Assembly (NCBI GenBank): GCA_963556255.1
Contig: OY744608.1
Location: 33,330,154 to 33,394,153, forward strand
Source of the DNA: Allolobophora icterica
Taxonomy: Eukaryota > Annelida > Clitellata > Crassiclitellata > Lumbricidae
Reading direction: 5' to 3'
Length of the DNA stretch: 64,000 nucleotides
Both the position numbers and the translations under genes were made by a program. Of this stretch, positions 31,832 to 42,289 are shown piece after piece (position 1 is the stretch's first letter; each line of letters begins with the position of its first letter). Under the pieces are notes generated by a model that saw only the letters and a program-made list of their open reading frames with translations, did no database searches and had not been told where the DNA came from.

Positions 31832-31850
31832 TGATGATAATAATAATAAC
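31788..31850. repeat. A-run and (AAT)n tract at the LINE 3' end
   Basis: About 12 A residues, then AAT repeats with a short GAT interlude. Mirrors the AAT tract left of the element. Confidence 0.9.
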
Positions 31851-32821
31851 ATTCGTGTTTATTGACAAGTTCACTGACAAACCGCAGTAAGTAATACTGA
31901 TATATATGACGGTACAATTATCCAGATCTTATATAACACACGCCTTGGCAGCCTGTTAGGCTTCCGCTCGTTTTTGCAGCTGCCCCCTATGGAGTGGAAG
32001 GCTGAGTCGACCTACGAGTATCGAACAGCGTCTTTGAAGATCCTATGTTCTTCGAGCAGGAGTGTAACCATTCGTCTATTCCCCATCATTTCCACATGAT
32101 GCAGTCGTTCACAGAATCGAGTTCGCGCTGCTTGATGGGAAGAGATTTTAATATAGGCCCTATGAATATTTGGTCTCTGATATGGGTTGGAAGACAAATA
32201 ATGAGGTTTGGGTTGGGGAGGATGGACAGTCACGAGTGAAGGAGGGATCATCGGCAGGTGAATCTGATGTTTTTGGAAAGGAGTTATTGAAGAGATAGAC
32301 AGTGGTTGGTTGTAATTTTGCCCGACAAGAAAGTACAGAACGACTCAGCTATTGAAGAAGATGGAAGAAAGTTTGGAAATGGGCTGGAGGAGTTCCGATG
32401 GAGGAGTTGGCTCATACATAGTTTCATAGAGAAGACGAGGATTACAGGATCGGCAACAAACTAATGAGCAGAAGAGGAAGTACGGTTCTGCCTAACGACT
32501 TCAGCATTTTATTGTGTTTCTTGCCATTTGGCTAACGCTGTACAAAGAATCACATTCAAATAAAGAGCTTATAATAGTCTATATAATTACATGTACTAGC
32601 GCTCCTTGTACCGCTCTACAAATCTTCTTGGAGAATTGCTGGATCGCTGTTCCAGACAAACGAATGATCCAAACCGCGTCAAGCTTTGACATGAACAAAC
32701 CAGCTTTCTATTCGCTCACAGTCATTTGACATTTCTTTAAGACTTTAACTCGAAAACGAAGTTTTCCTTGAGAAAATTTCTGCAATTGCAGTTTCCAATA
32801 GGTCACCGGTTGCAGTATTGT
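31851..32821. other. LINE-like remnants, no gene recognised
   Basis: 31990-32480 contains minus-strand phrases like those of the LINE at 26941-28950 ('gatatgggttggaagacaaataatgag'-type), but too decayed for confident motifs. The rest is nondescript. No RNA or exon signal. Confidence 0.4.
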
Positions 32822-33185
32822 GGTTGGTCTCTAGGACTCAACTGGGAAAAGCTCCTAAATACCTCTGTGACCTAATGCGTAAACCTCTATCTGCTCTCTC
32901 TTCCCGCCCTCTTCGGTCTGCTGGCCGCCTTGATCTACTTGTCCCTCGCGCAAGGATTTCGATGGCTCAGCATCGTGCTTTTGCCATCCTTGGCCCTTCC
33001 CTATGGAATGACCTGCCCCTCTCTCCGTAGCAAGATATTGCTTGGGATCTCGCCCTCTTCTCTCCGCTGCCTAAAGACCTTTCTTTTCCCCTCGGGGCTG
33101 ACACGCTGGGAGCGCCTCTGAATAGTATATACTGTGAGAGGCGCTTTATAAATAATCATACGAGATAAGATAAGATAAGATACAC
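32822..33185 (+). mobile_element. L2/CR1-like LINE 3' end
   Basis: Near-identical to the last third of 12632-13530: VSRTQLGKAPKYLCDLMRKPLS, ARISMAQHRAFAILGPSLWNDLP. A short deletion near 33020 shifts the frame. The 3' box 'gaggcgctttataaat' and a GATAA tail at 33165-33182 follow. Two young copies of one family in the window. Confidence 0.88.
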
Positions 33186-33641
33186 AAATCATCTTGCTAA
33201 AGAGGGCCTATGTAGTTGACTTAAATAAGTTATGGCCCCCAAAACACTAAAGGGGCCTAAGTTTACTGTACAGGCTAAATATAGGGAACAAGTACTTCGT
33301 CGTATATGTAGATCAATTAGCTAGAGTTCCTAAATACCTCAAAGCCCATAGCTTTGCCTCAACGACATGTCATGCACACATCATGTGCATGTAGGTGCTT
33401 ACAATAGATGCATTTACATGTGTCTGCTTACTACCAATTTGATACATTGGCATATATATATATATATATGTTACAGGCAATTCGTAAAACCAGGGATTTT
33501 GTAAAATGCCTGAAATTTTTAGGCAATTTGTAAAATCCCTGATTCACTCAGGCACTTTACAAAATCCCTGAAAATCCAGGGATTTTGTAAAATCCCTGAA
33601 ATCAGACGACGAAAATTTGACAGATTGCCTGAAATGAAAAT

Positions 33642-34744
33642 CAAATCAAATCAAATCAAATCATTTTATTGCAACCAACTGATCAACATAAGCAAGTAAA
33701 TTGACAACAGAAATTAACATAAAGTTGACATTGGCTACAAAGGGTGTCTCAGAAGGGACCAAGGTCCCGCTAGGAAGAGGCACCCAGTAGCTAAATAACG
33801 TAGCATTAATCGATCGCTGCTAAAACAGTTCACACACAAAACATCAGGCCTGAATATGATCGGTTGACAAGCAGTTGACGTGATTGCCTATCTACGTTCA
33901 CAAATGCAAAAACAACTTAACTAACTTAACTAGAGCATGCAAGTGCACAAAACATTGAAGACCTGTCTAGTCGTTAATAATAAAATTACGCAATTTTTTC
34001 TTGAAGCCTTGAGTACTGGGATGAGTTCGTATTGTTGAAGGAATGGCGTTCCAAATCGATGGACCCGTAAACTTCATGCTGAATTTTCTTGAATTTGTCC
34101 TAGCCTTAGTACAGCGATATGCTGTGGAACCCCTGGTGGCGTAATCATGGATCTCTGAGCCTAAGGTTAAGTAGTTATTGAAAACAGGAGGGAGTAGACC
34201 GCGATGATAACGGTGGACAAAAATTCCTATTTGTAGCACTCTAATCTGGGCAATTTTAAGTAGTTGATATTGTTTGAAAATGGGGTCTGTATGTTCATAT
34301 TTGCGGACTCCGGCAACCATTCGAACTGCTTTCTTTTGGAGTGTTTGTAGTTTGTTGAGTCTTGAGGTGTATGTGGATGCCCAAACCAGATTGCAATATG
34401 TGAGGTATGGGTAAACCAGAGAGTAATATAGTTGTAATCTAATTGGTTTAGGAAGAATGAAGGAAATACGTGAGAGTATGCCTATGCTCTTTGCCATCTT
34501 ATTATAGACATGGTCAATATGCACCTTCCAAGATAAGTGCTTATCAATGTGTACCCCAAGGAATCTAGTTGATGCGACTTGAGTTATGTAATCCTCTTTG
34601 ATTTGGAGCCCCATGTTTGTTGGTGCTACCTTCTTGTGAGACCTGAATATTATAAAATTTGTTTTGTCCAAATTGAGTGTAAGTCGGTTAGAGGAAAACC
34701 AGTCAGCTAGTTTGGATAGTTCACTATTTACAATATCTGACGAA
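33642..34744 (-). mobile_element. CR1/Jockey-like LINE inserted in the foldback element
   Basis: Minus strand, with a (GATTT)n tail read in reverse at 33642-33662. One intact frame from 34671 to the stop at 33967: NFIIFRSHKK, ASTRFLGVHIDKHLSW (post-catalytic palm), a PYLTYCNLVWAS block, LQTLQKKAVRMV, and C-terminal FTGPSIWNAIPSTIR. 5'-truncated after the catalytic box. The insertion site is proven by comparing it with the uninterrupted right arm of the foldback element. Confidence 0.88.
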
Positions 34745-35036
34745 CATAATCGAAGTTTACATGCAAATAAACCCTATTTTCAAAGGTTTGTCATTTTTAG
34801 ATAGTATTTTATTTAAAGTTCAGTTCTCAAGTTATAAAACCGGTGATTTTGCAAAATACCTGAAAGTTTATTATGCACGCAAGCCTTATTTTGAAAGGAT
34901 TAACATTTGTACATGCCATGCATCGTATGACCATATATTTTAAGTTCAGTTCTCAAAAGCAGTTTTTTGTTTTCACAAGACATACTAAAATACCATCGAC
35001 TGTTACACTTGACTTATTACTTATTCATTGACAGAT

Positions 35037-35128
35037 AAATTTTTCAAAGAGAAAGTGAAGTTGTCGAGCCAGATTAACAATCCGGTGTTAATCCGGCTCG
35101 ACAACTTAACTTTCTCTTTGAAAAATTT
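35037..35128. repeat. Hairpin with 42-bp arms
   Basis: Arms 35037-35078 and 35087-35128, two mismatches, 8-nt spacer. Core word GTTGTCGAGCC. The right arm with its following 35 bases is repeated directly near 35215-35285. It lies in the loop of the foldback element. Confidence 0.9.
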
Positions 35129-35940
35129 GCACCTATTTGTCTTGCAGCGTCCAGCGAACTTTGAAGTTGCAGGATAATTGAAGTTATTGATACCTCACAA
35201 ATTAATTAACAATACCGCTCGACAACTTCACTTTTCCTTTTAAAATTTGCACCTATTTGTCTTGCAGCGCCCAGTGAACTTTGATTAGGGCCTATCTATT
35301 TAGTTATAATTCTTTGATGTGCCGTCGCAGCAATTAGAAGTTGATCGAAATATCTACAATTGGCTGAGATTAGGACTGTGTTCAGACGAGCATCCTTGCT
35401 GTAAATTAAAATCCAGCCAGCACTATTTCATTTCTGGTTTTCCTTTGGTTAGGTCAGTTCTAAAATTAATCTGTCAATTAAAAATTAATAAATCAAGTGC
35501 AACAGTCGATGTCATTCGAGTAGGCCCCTATGTCGTGTGAAAACAGAAAACTGCTGTAGCTTTCGAGAACTGAACTAAAATAAAATACCATCTAAAAATG
35601 TTAATCCTTTTAAAATAGGGCTTGTTTGCATAATAAACATTCAGACATTTCATAAAATCCCTGGTTTTGCAACTTGAGAACCGAACTTTAAATAAAATAC
35701 CATCTAAAAATCATAAACCATTGAAAATAGGGTTTCTTTGCATAATAAACTTCGATTATGTTTGTCATTTTCATTTCAGGCAATCTGTCAAATTTTCGTC
35801 GTCTGATTTCAGGGATTTAACAAACTCCCTGGATTTTCAGGGATTTTGTAAAGTGCCTGAGTGAATCAGGGATTTTACAAATTGCCTAAAAATTTCAGGC
35901 ATTTTACAAAATCCCTGGTTTTACGAATTGCCTGTAACAT

Positions 35941-36328
35941 ATATACAGTACTGTGCGAGGAAAGCCGGTGGTGAAGATGGTGATTGCTTTACGTGAGGCG
36001 TGGACAAGGCTTTCGCGGTCTGCTGACAGACGTTTTGAACAGAATAGATAACGACACATCAAAGTTCCTTTTTACTCTACTATGTCCAAGAAATTCTGCC
36101 ACTCCCCTTCGTCTAAATCGTCAGTGTCCTTTGTCGAGTCTGCCGTCTGCGTCACCACAGGTGTTCTGTGTTGCTACCGAACATCCGACATCGATAGGCC
36201 TACGACTTCGTGTTTCTCGCCGAAGTCGAACATGCCTAAATGGTTAGTTGATGTTTAACGACACTGCGTCATAATAAAGATGATTAGCGTCGCCCTCCTT
36301 CTTTCTCCAGGCGTGGGACCAATCTTGT
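35941..36328. other. No gene recognised
   Basis: A moderately GC-rich stretch (35960-36240) with short plus-strand frames of unknown origin. No splice-anchored exon could be defined. Confidence 0.4.
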
Positions 36329-36475
36329 TTTCAAGACCTTAAACCGCAAGACCAAGACTTTGAACCTCAAGACCAAGACCAAGACTTTGAACCTCAAGAC
36401 CAAGAACAAGACCAAGACTTTGAACCTCAAGACCAAGACAAAGATTTTGAACCTCGAGACCAAGACCAAGACCCC
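36329..36475. repeat. CAAGAC/CTTTGAAC minisatellite, block 1
   Basis: Units built from CAAGAC and ACTTTGAACCT in irregular alternation. A second block with the same units is at 37018-37192. Confidence 0.85.
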
Positions 36476-37017
36476 CAAAATCACAGTCAGGTCATGACAT
36501 GCATTCCTTACTAAAAAATTGTCAAGTCGGAATACTCGCTATTTTAATGAAAACATACGAGTCTTTTATTTTATTAAAACAAATTAACTTTAAATGCAGA
36601 CTGCAGAGAATTCCGAATTCGTATTTACAAAAGTCCATCATGCAAAATGTTATTCCAAAAGCCTATTGTATTAAAAAAAACAATTAGCTAAGAATTTTCT
36701 GATCAAGACGTGCCTTGTGGGGCCTCATAAAAATTCCGCCATGTGAAAACTACGTTCTACAGGTGCTGAAGTCGCCGGCACACACAGTAGCTTTTCAAGC
36801 ACTGGGTGTAAATGTACAAATCATGATCGAGTCTTTATGAAATCCTCCCATGGTTTCTCAGACCATCTGATACAGCATAACTGTTGCTGCTGCCGATGGG
36901 TTTTCTGACCAAGAAGACTTGTATCCGTCCGTAGATCTTGGTCGTATGACGCAGGCAGGCATGATAAATTTTTAAATTCTTGACTTTTGTTAAATGACTG
37001 TTCATATTGACAGCCGG
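36476..37017. other. No gene recognised
   Basis: A/T-rich between the two CAAGAC blocks. No coding signal. Confidence 0.4.
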
Positions 37018-37192
37018 TCTTGGTCTTGGTCTTGCGAGGCCAAGACCAAGACTTTGAACCTCAAGACCAAGACCAAGACTTTGACCCTCAAGACCAAGAC
37101 CAAGACTTTGGGTCTCAAGACCAAGACCAAGACCAAGACTTTTAAAAACGAACTCGAGTGCACTCGAGACCAAGACCTTGGTCTCGAGGACA
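37018..37192. repeat. CAAGAC/CTTTGAAC minisatellite, block 2
   Basis: Begins with the inverse word (GGTCTTGGTCTTG) and switches to CAAGACCAAGACTTTGAACC units, so the left edge is palindromic. Ends at GGTCTCGAGGACAAC. Might be the inside of a DNA element, but no target duplication was found. Confidence 0.8.
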
Positions 37193-37245
37193 ACAAGACT
37201 GCCTGGGACCAGCACTGCCAGAGGACGAGCAGTCGCGTAATGATC

Positions 37246-37333
37246 CTTCAGTCAAGAGGCGTTTTAGTATTAAAAACAATTGTTTTAAATCATTTGGAAA
37301 CAGTTGTTTTACTAAAACGCCTCTTTACTGAAG
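37246..37333. repeat. 88-nt imperfect hairpin
   Basis: The left arm starts CTTCAGTCAAGAGGCGTTTT and the right arm ends AAAACGCCTCTTTACTGAAG. About 36 of 40 arm positions pair, with a loop of about 10 nt (aaatcatttg). Could be a tiny foldback element or a microRNA-like precursor. No expression evidence from sequence. Confidence 0.75.
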
Positions 37334-37789
37334 AAACTGTTTGGTTTTCTTTAGGCTATAATTATGTCGTGCCTAAAAGCTATAGCGAAACTTGTTTTGG
37401 TGTTTCATTTCGCTAATGAAGGGTACATAATTCTTGCCACTTAGGCCTATTTATAATCTCGTTGCGCAGTTGCTAGACTTACTTTTTTGAATACTTGAAT
37501 AGAAAATGCGCTAAGTTAAAAGGTATTTTCGTAGATAATGGAGCACCTTTATGTCATTTTATTGGTTCACACCACAGAATGTCTGAATATGCCTATAATC
37601 TGACAGATGAAACTTAATTTCAGCCAGTGGCCCATAACGTAGTTTGTGTCACTATGTGTGTAGTATAGTGATTAAAAGTTGCTTTGAAATTAAACGATAA
37701 CTTACTTTTAATGACTTCGATTTCTGTTTTGCTTGGTTTTGACATCATTATGTCATCAGTCACTATAGTTTTGATTCTGAATTTTCTAA

Positions 37790-38545
37790 AAGCCACTAAC
37801 CAATGACTAAGCATTTCGTCGCCTGAGAATTATCTTAGCGTATCTCCATTTTCCAAAATTCCGAGATAAACGAGGTAGAAGTTTGGGCCGCATTTTGCGG
37901 AAAAATGAGAAATTCAATGCAATAAGTAGGGCACTGTCAAATTACAGTTCACAACCAGACGTCATATTAAAACATCAACATTACATAAAGATATTGCATT
38001 TAAAAAATTAACAATTATAGTTGTTTTTCTGAAATTTGTGAAAATTTTGTATAAAATGGATTTACAAATATTACAAACTATCTTTCTGAAAACAAAGACA
38101 TGAAATGATTAAATTAAGCAACGACCAATTATTACAGAGTGTTTTCGTTCAAATATTCATTTATATAGTCCGGATTTTTAAAAGAAAAACTTTTAATTGT
38201 CTGGATATGCGACACTATAGTCCAGCTAAGCGCACAGGTTTATACTGTTGTATCTCCTGCGCGTCCAATCAGCGACGAGCTTTCTGTGGACACACAACAA
38301 CAGAGACTGCTACACTATGAATGCTGTATGGAGATACGATAAAATGTTTCTGAAAACAGGACATACGACAGTATATTTTGTTGAATATCTTTAAAACGAC
38401 CCATCGTATCTCCTAGCCATTGAAACTGAAGAAAGATCAAAAAAATTCTGCTACAAATCAACCCTTAACTACTTTTCGAAAAAAAGTGGAGATACGACAA
38501 GATAATTCTCAGGCGACGATTTGTAACGCTTAGTCGTTAGTTAGT
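37790..38545. mobile_element. Inverted-repeat element with tRNA-like edge
   Basis: Left arm from 37793 (GCCACTAACCAATGACTAAGC, continuing CGTCGCCTGAGAATTATCTT and GTATCTCC). The right arm is the inverse, ending at about 38549. Arms about 60 bp with small gaps. Just right of it, read on the minus strand, TAGCCGAATGGTCAGAGCG (38571-38553) resembles a tRNA A box, and GTTACAAATCG further on is a weak B box. Further 'gtatctcc' words (38243, 38333, 38405) lie inside. Non-autonomous; class unknown. Confidence 0.6.
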
Positions 38546-38599
38546 GGCCAATCGCTCTGACCATTCGGCTACCGTGCGTGGGTCACGGTCTGATACCAG

Positions 38600-38937
38600 A
38601 AACCGATGTCGGGCCGGCGTGAATTATTGACACCAAATTGACGTTGGTAAAACATGTGGGATCGATGAACAGCCGCTGAGCGGCAGGACATCGATCTGAT
38701 GTCGCATGTCTTTGGGTTTGTAGACGTGTTACCGACGTGTTTGGCATCTGGGAATGTAGTGCAGGGCACCAGCTGTTTTGATCATTTGGAGTGCTTTCGT
38801 TTTGGTTAAACCAACTCAAAGGCACAATACTAAGTTTAGAGGTCTGGTCGAATCTTCTTAGGTGCTCAACAACCGCTGACTTGATCTGCTACTGCTGAGA
38901 GGTCGTTTCAAATTGTTGACTACTTGACAGCCGAACA
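38600..38937 (+). other. Presumed promoter and 5' UTR of gene C
   Basis: Sequence without repeats recognised elsewhere, leading into the ATG of the signal-peptide exon. No TATA box was identified. Minus-strand frames here have no family resemblance. Confidence 0.4.
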
Positions 38938-38998
38938 ATGTCAGCCATTCTCTTGCTGATTGCCCTTTTGGCAGGGGCGAATATCGAGGCTACCGAAG
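38938..38998 (+). CDS. Signal-peptide first exon of gene C
   Basis: An ATG at 38938 in context CGAACAATGT opens MSAILLLIALLAGANIEATE and a split codon (G) before a strong donor, G|GTAAGTAT. Eleven apolar residues after Ser-Ala, then Gly-Ala-Asn, form a typical secretory leader with likely cleavage around Ala-Gly-Ala or Glu-Ala. The exon ends in phase 1, exactly what all domain exons require at their 5' side; joined to E6 the split codon would be Val. No other signal-type exon was found near gene B. Linkage to E6 across 5.2 kb is inferred from phase and orientation. Confidence 0.7.
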
Positions 38999-39123
38999 GT
39001 AAGTATTATTAATCATTTTGCTAATGCTGAAAATGAAGCACACCTCTCACCTCTCATAGCAACAGATATTGCACTCAATCAGTGGACATCTTTAACTTAT
39101 TGTGCCCTGTATTCAAGACAGTG

Positions 39124-39190
39124 TTAGTTCAATTCAATTCAGTTCGATTTTATTTGGCAACCACATTTCAAATGAATTGACAAGAAATGG
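39124..39190 (-). mobile_element. LINE 3' tail fragment
   Basis: Reverse of a (TTGAA)n tail followed by about 50 bp of LINE 3' sequence ('gattttatttggcaacc'). A second, similar tail starts at 39209. Confidence 0.6.
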
Positions 39191-39197
39191 AGGCTTG

Positions 39198-40870
39198 TGA
39201 AAAAGTAAATTCAATTCAATTCAGTTCAACTTTATTGATCCGAATTCAATACAAAAGTACAGTAGGCACCAATCGGAATGTAAAAACATAAATATATCTG
39301 GTTACACAGGGGAACCTAAAGGGGTTATAAAGCCCGCTTTACAGGTCCCCTATGACAATCCTATGTGAAGTAAGAATCACGGAGACGGCCTAACAGCACG
39401 GATTCTATTCACAGGTTAGACATACCAATGAGTAAATGATAAGAAAACTTTGAACTATGAAAAACTTAACTAACGGCTCCTAAAGCTCCAAAGGCACATC
39501 TGGCAAGAAGCTCTATCAAAACTCAGATAAAAAGACGGAGATTACTTTTGAATAAAGTGATATTTGGTTGGCTTCGAATATATAAAGGAAGCTGGTTCCA
39601 TAAATGGGGTCCGGTACATTAAATGGAGAATAGACGTGTATTTGTAACATAAGAAGTCAGATTTCTTGTTTGGTAGGGGTGGCGATCAGAAGCAAGGCTA
39701 AAGAAATTGTTGAAGATAAGTAGTAAATTGGCATGATCGTAGCGATACATAAACTCCCCTATTTGCATGCGCCTGATTTGACCAATCTTAAGTAAGCCGA
39801 GGTTGCGGAAGTATTGGTCATTAGGTACCGGTACTCCATAAGGATGTTAGCAATACATCGGACAGCCTTTTTGGAGGTGGCTAATTTATTGAAGTTGGAT
39901 TTATATTTGGAGGTCCAAATTAGATTACAATATGTTGAGTAAGGATAAATAACAGTATAATAAAGTGTAGGCGGGATAGAAAGAGGAATTAGTTTAGATA
40001 AAAGATAAATATCAATAGTCTTAGCCATTTTATTTGAGATGCTTTTATGTGTTCCTTCCAATTTAGCTGATGGTCAATGATGTGCCCAGGAATTTAGTAG
40101 AGGTTACTTAGGTAATGGGGTCACATCAATGAATCAAGGGGATTTATAGAGGGACACTTTTTCTTGTGAGATCTAACTTAAATAATATGTAGTTCGTCTG
40201 ATCTAAGTTAAGAATTAATTTGTTGGATCGAAACCATTCAGCTATACTAACTGGAGTTCAGAATTAACGTTCTCGAACAAGATGTCTAATGATTTGTGAG
40301 AGTAAAAGATGTTTGAATCATTAGCAAATAGGACACATCACATAGATGGTGACACATTAGGTAGATCGTTAATAAGCGTATATATTAAAAATAGGAGCGG
40401 GTCAAGATTTCAGCCTTGAGGAACCCCAAAGTCAATAGATGCTAGGTTTTAAATACAGTCATTGACTGAGACAAATTGAGAACGATTCTTGAACCAGTGT
40501 AACTGAACTCCTCTAACTCTGTAGGTACTAAACTTTTGTATTAAGAAAATTAAAGGTTTTGTCAACATCGAAGAAGATTCCAGGGAATAATTATTATTCT
40601 CAATTGCATTTGATATTCTATCCTGAATGGTTAATAAGGGCATATAGGTAGCATGGCCAGAGGCGTCTATCCCCCTAAGTCATTGGAGCAACGTCCCTTT
40701 TCCCCCTCTTCTTCCGCCCTTCCTGTTCCTTTCCCCTAAAAATGGTGGCACACACACTGACAGATCTCCCCCCCCCCATTTCTTGGATGGAGCATTTACT
40801 CCAAGGTTTCTATGGTGTAGACGCCCCTGAGCATGGCCCTGTTGGTTCTTGAGTGTTAACGGCTGCTGGT
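39198..40870 (-). mobile_element. CR1/Jockey-like LINE with broken RT
   Basis: Minus strand; (TTGAA)n tail at 39209-39225 and 3' UTR homologous to 5570-5727. Coding pieces: HATYMPLLTIQDRISNAIE near 40660-40590 (split by the MITE), QLHWFKNRSQFV near 40500-40460, a DPLLF-like relic near 40400, and KSISNKMAKTIDI to YPYSTYCNLIWTSKYKS near 40045-39895. Many frame breaks. Confidence 0.75.
40658..40829. mobile_element. hAT-type MITE, 172 bp
   Basis: Exact 8-bp duplication AGCATGGC at 40650-40657 and 40830-40837. Termini CAGAGGCGTCTATCC and, reversed from the right, CAGGGGCGTCTACACC. Reverse-complement relative of 3413-3575. Inserted in the LINE RT frame. Confidence 0.92.
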
Positions 40871-41530
40871 TCAAGGCGTTGCAATTCGATTCCAAGCATT
40901 TAATTAAGAATCATTTATTTCAACTTGCATACCAACCGTAGCCTGACTTCTGGATTGTTTGACCTATTGGTATTCAACTGGGCTGCTCCAAAGGATTATA
41001 ATTTATTTTGATTTTACTTTAGTCGACCATCGCTTGATGCCTCAGAGGTTATGATAATGGCGTTGATGACTAGATTAGAAAACATAATTCAATCATGAAC
41101 AAAACTCCATCATTCTGGTCCTACTTTTCTGCGAGAGCTTGCCAATGGGAACTTTTCCTGCTTCACGAGCATCACTTCCATGCGGACAAGTTATTTATGT
41201 CGAACTGTTATCGTCGCTCTGAATATTGTAATCTAGTGTTGCAGTTTTGTTGAAACGAAATTATGTCAATTCGTAGGCTATAACAACTTTTCACATTACG
41301 AATAACGATTAACTGATGCTACAGCAAAAATCAAATACCATAATTTTAGAACCTTTTCTGGTGTATACTTGTAAAGCAGTAACGTTTAAAATGTAGTGGC
41401 GTGTAATTTTTTCTGTTTTATTCTTAAATTTAAGTTTTTACGTTAAGATTTGCAGGTTTCTGCAATGAATACATTGCATAAAGTAGCTGTAAATTCTATC
41501 CAAAATTAATTAAAGATTGGTAATGGACCC
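40871..41530. other. No gene recognised
   Basis: A/T-rich intron sequence. Nothing recognisable. Confidence 0.4.
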
Positions 41531-41534
41531 TTCT

Positions 41535-41568
<34 letters not shown>

Positions 41569-42112
41569 TCTTCTTCTTCTTCTTTCTTCTTCTTCTTCTT
41601 TCTTCTTCTTCTTCTTCTTCTTCTTCCTCTTCCTCTTCTTCTTCTTCTTCTTCTTCTTCTTCTTCTTCTTCTTCTTCTTCTTCTTCTTCTTCTTCTTCTT
41701 CTTCTTCTTCTTCTTCTTCTTCTTCTTCTTCTTCTTCTTCTTCTTCTTCTTCTTCTTCTTCTTCTTCTTCTTCTTCTTCTTCTTCTTCTTCTTCTTCTTC
41801 TTCTTCTTCTTCTTCTTCTTCTTCTTCTTCTTCTTCTTCTTCTTCTTCTTCTTCTTCTTCTTCTTCTTCTTCTTCTTCTTCTTCTTCTTCTTCTTCTTCT
41901 TCTTCTTCTTCTTCTTCTTCTTCTTCTTCTTCTTCTTCTTCTTCTTCTTCTTCTTCTTCTTCTTCTTCTTCTTCTTCTTCTTCTTCTTCTTCTTCTTCTT
42001 CTTCTTCTTCTTCTTCTTCTTCTTCTTCTTCTTCTTCTTCTTCTTCTTCTTCTTCTTCTTCTTCTTCTTCTTCTTCTTCTTCTTCTTCTTCTTCTTCTTC
42101 TTCTTCTTCTTC
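41531..42112. repeat. (TTC)n / (GAA)n tract, 582 bp
   Basis: First about 110 bp interrupted by CCT and TTTC variants, then about 155 pure TTC units. It lies in the presumed first intron of gene C. Serine-, Lys- and Glu-only frames are artefacts. Long GAA/TTC tracts can form triplex structures. Confidence 0.97.
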
Positions 42113-42289
42113 ATGATCCATGGGCTAGTAGCCCGTGGGTGTCCTCTGCGCATTTGATTACTCTCTTCCAAGACTCCCTGTCTTGTGCCCGGTGTGTCAG
42201 TTGGACCCATACATATATATTATTATATTATCACAAGAAGTGGCTGCGTTCATAATACCATAATGTTTTATTAACATATTACACGTATG
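42113..42289. other. Unassigned sequence beside the TTC tract
   Basis: Contains 'catgggctagtagcccgtggg', a short palindrome, and 'tatatatattatatta'. May be the edge of a LINE, because microsatellites here usually abut LINE ends, but no motif supports that. Confidence 0.35.

Larger units (their letters stand above)
33470..35940. mobile_element. Foldback-type DNA element with long inverted repeats
   Basis: Left terminus GTTACAGGCAATTCGTAAAA at 33470; right terminus is its inverted copy ending at 35937. The arms are about 400 bp. Left arm: 33470-33641 plus 34745-34990 (split by a LINE). Right arm: about 35530-35937. The first 110 bp of the arms differ at almost no position. The arms contain several 20-bp palindromes of AGGGATTTTGTAAAATCCCT type. 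The flanks are (TA)n, so a duplication cannot be read with certainty. The centre holds a 42-bp hairpin and a further direct copy. No transposase. Family not recognised. Confidence 0.8.

Noticed and set aside
33640..33662. CRISPR-like direct repeats
   Set aside because: AAATC pentamers are a LINE tail; no spacer-repeat structure, and the genome is eukaryotic.
36308..37225. CAAGAC blocks as ends of one hAT element
   Set aside because: CAG-type ends can be drawn, but no 8-bp duplication fits either block, so they were kept as minisatellites.
38555..38640. Functional tRNA gene on the minus strand
   Set aside because: A-box-like sequence is present, but the B box is weak, and acceptor and anticodon stems do not form. 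Treated as a tRNA-derived remnant.
41506..42210. Poly-Lys, poly-Glu and poly-Ser frames
   Set aside because: Translations of the TTC/GAA tract; no independent start, conserved domain or splice context.
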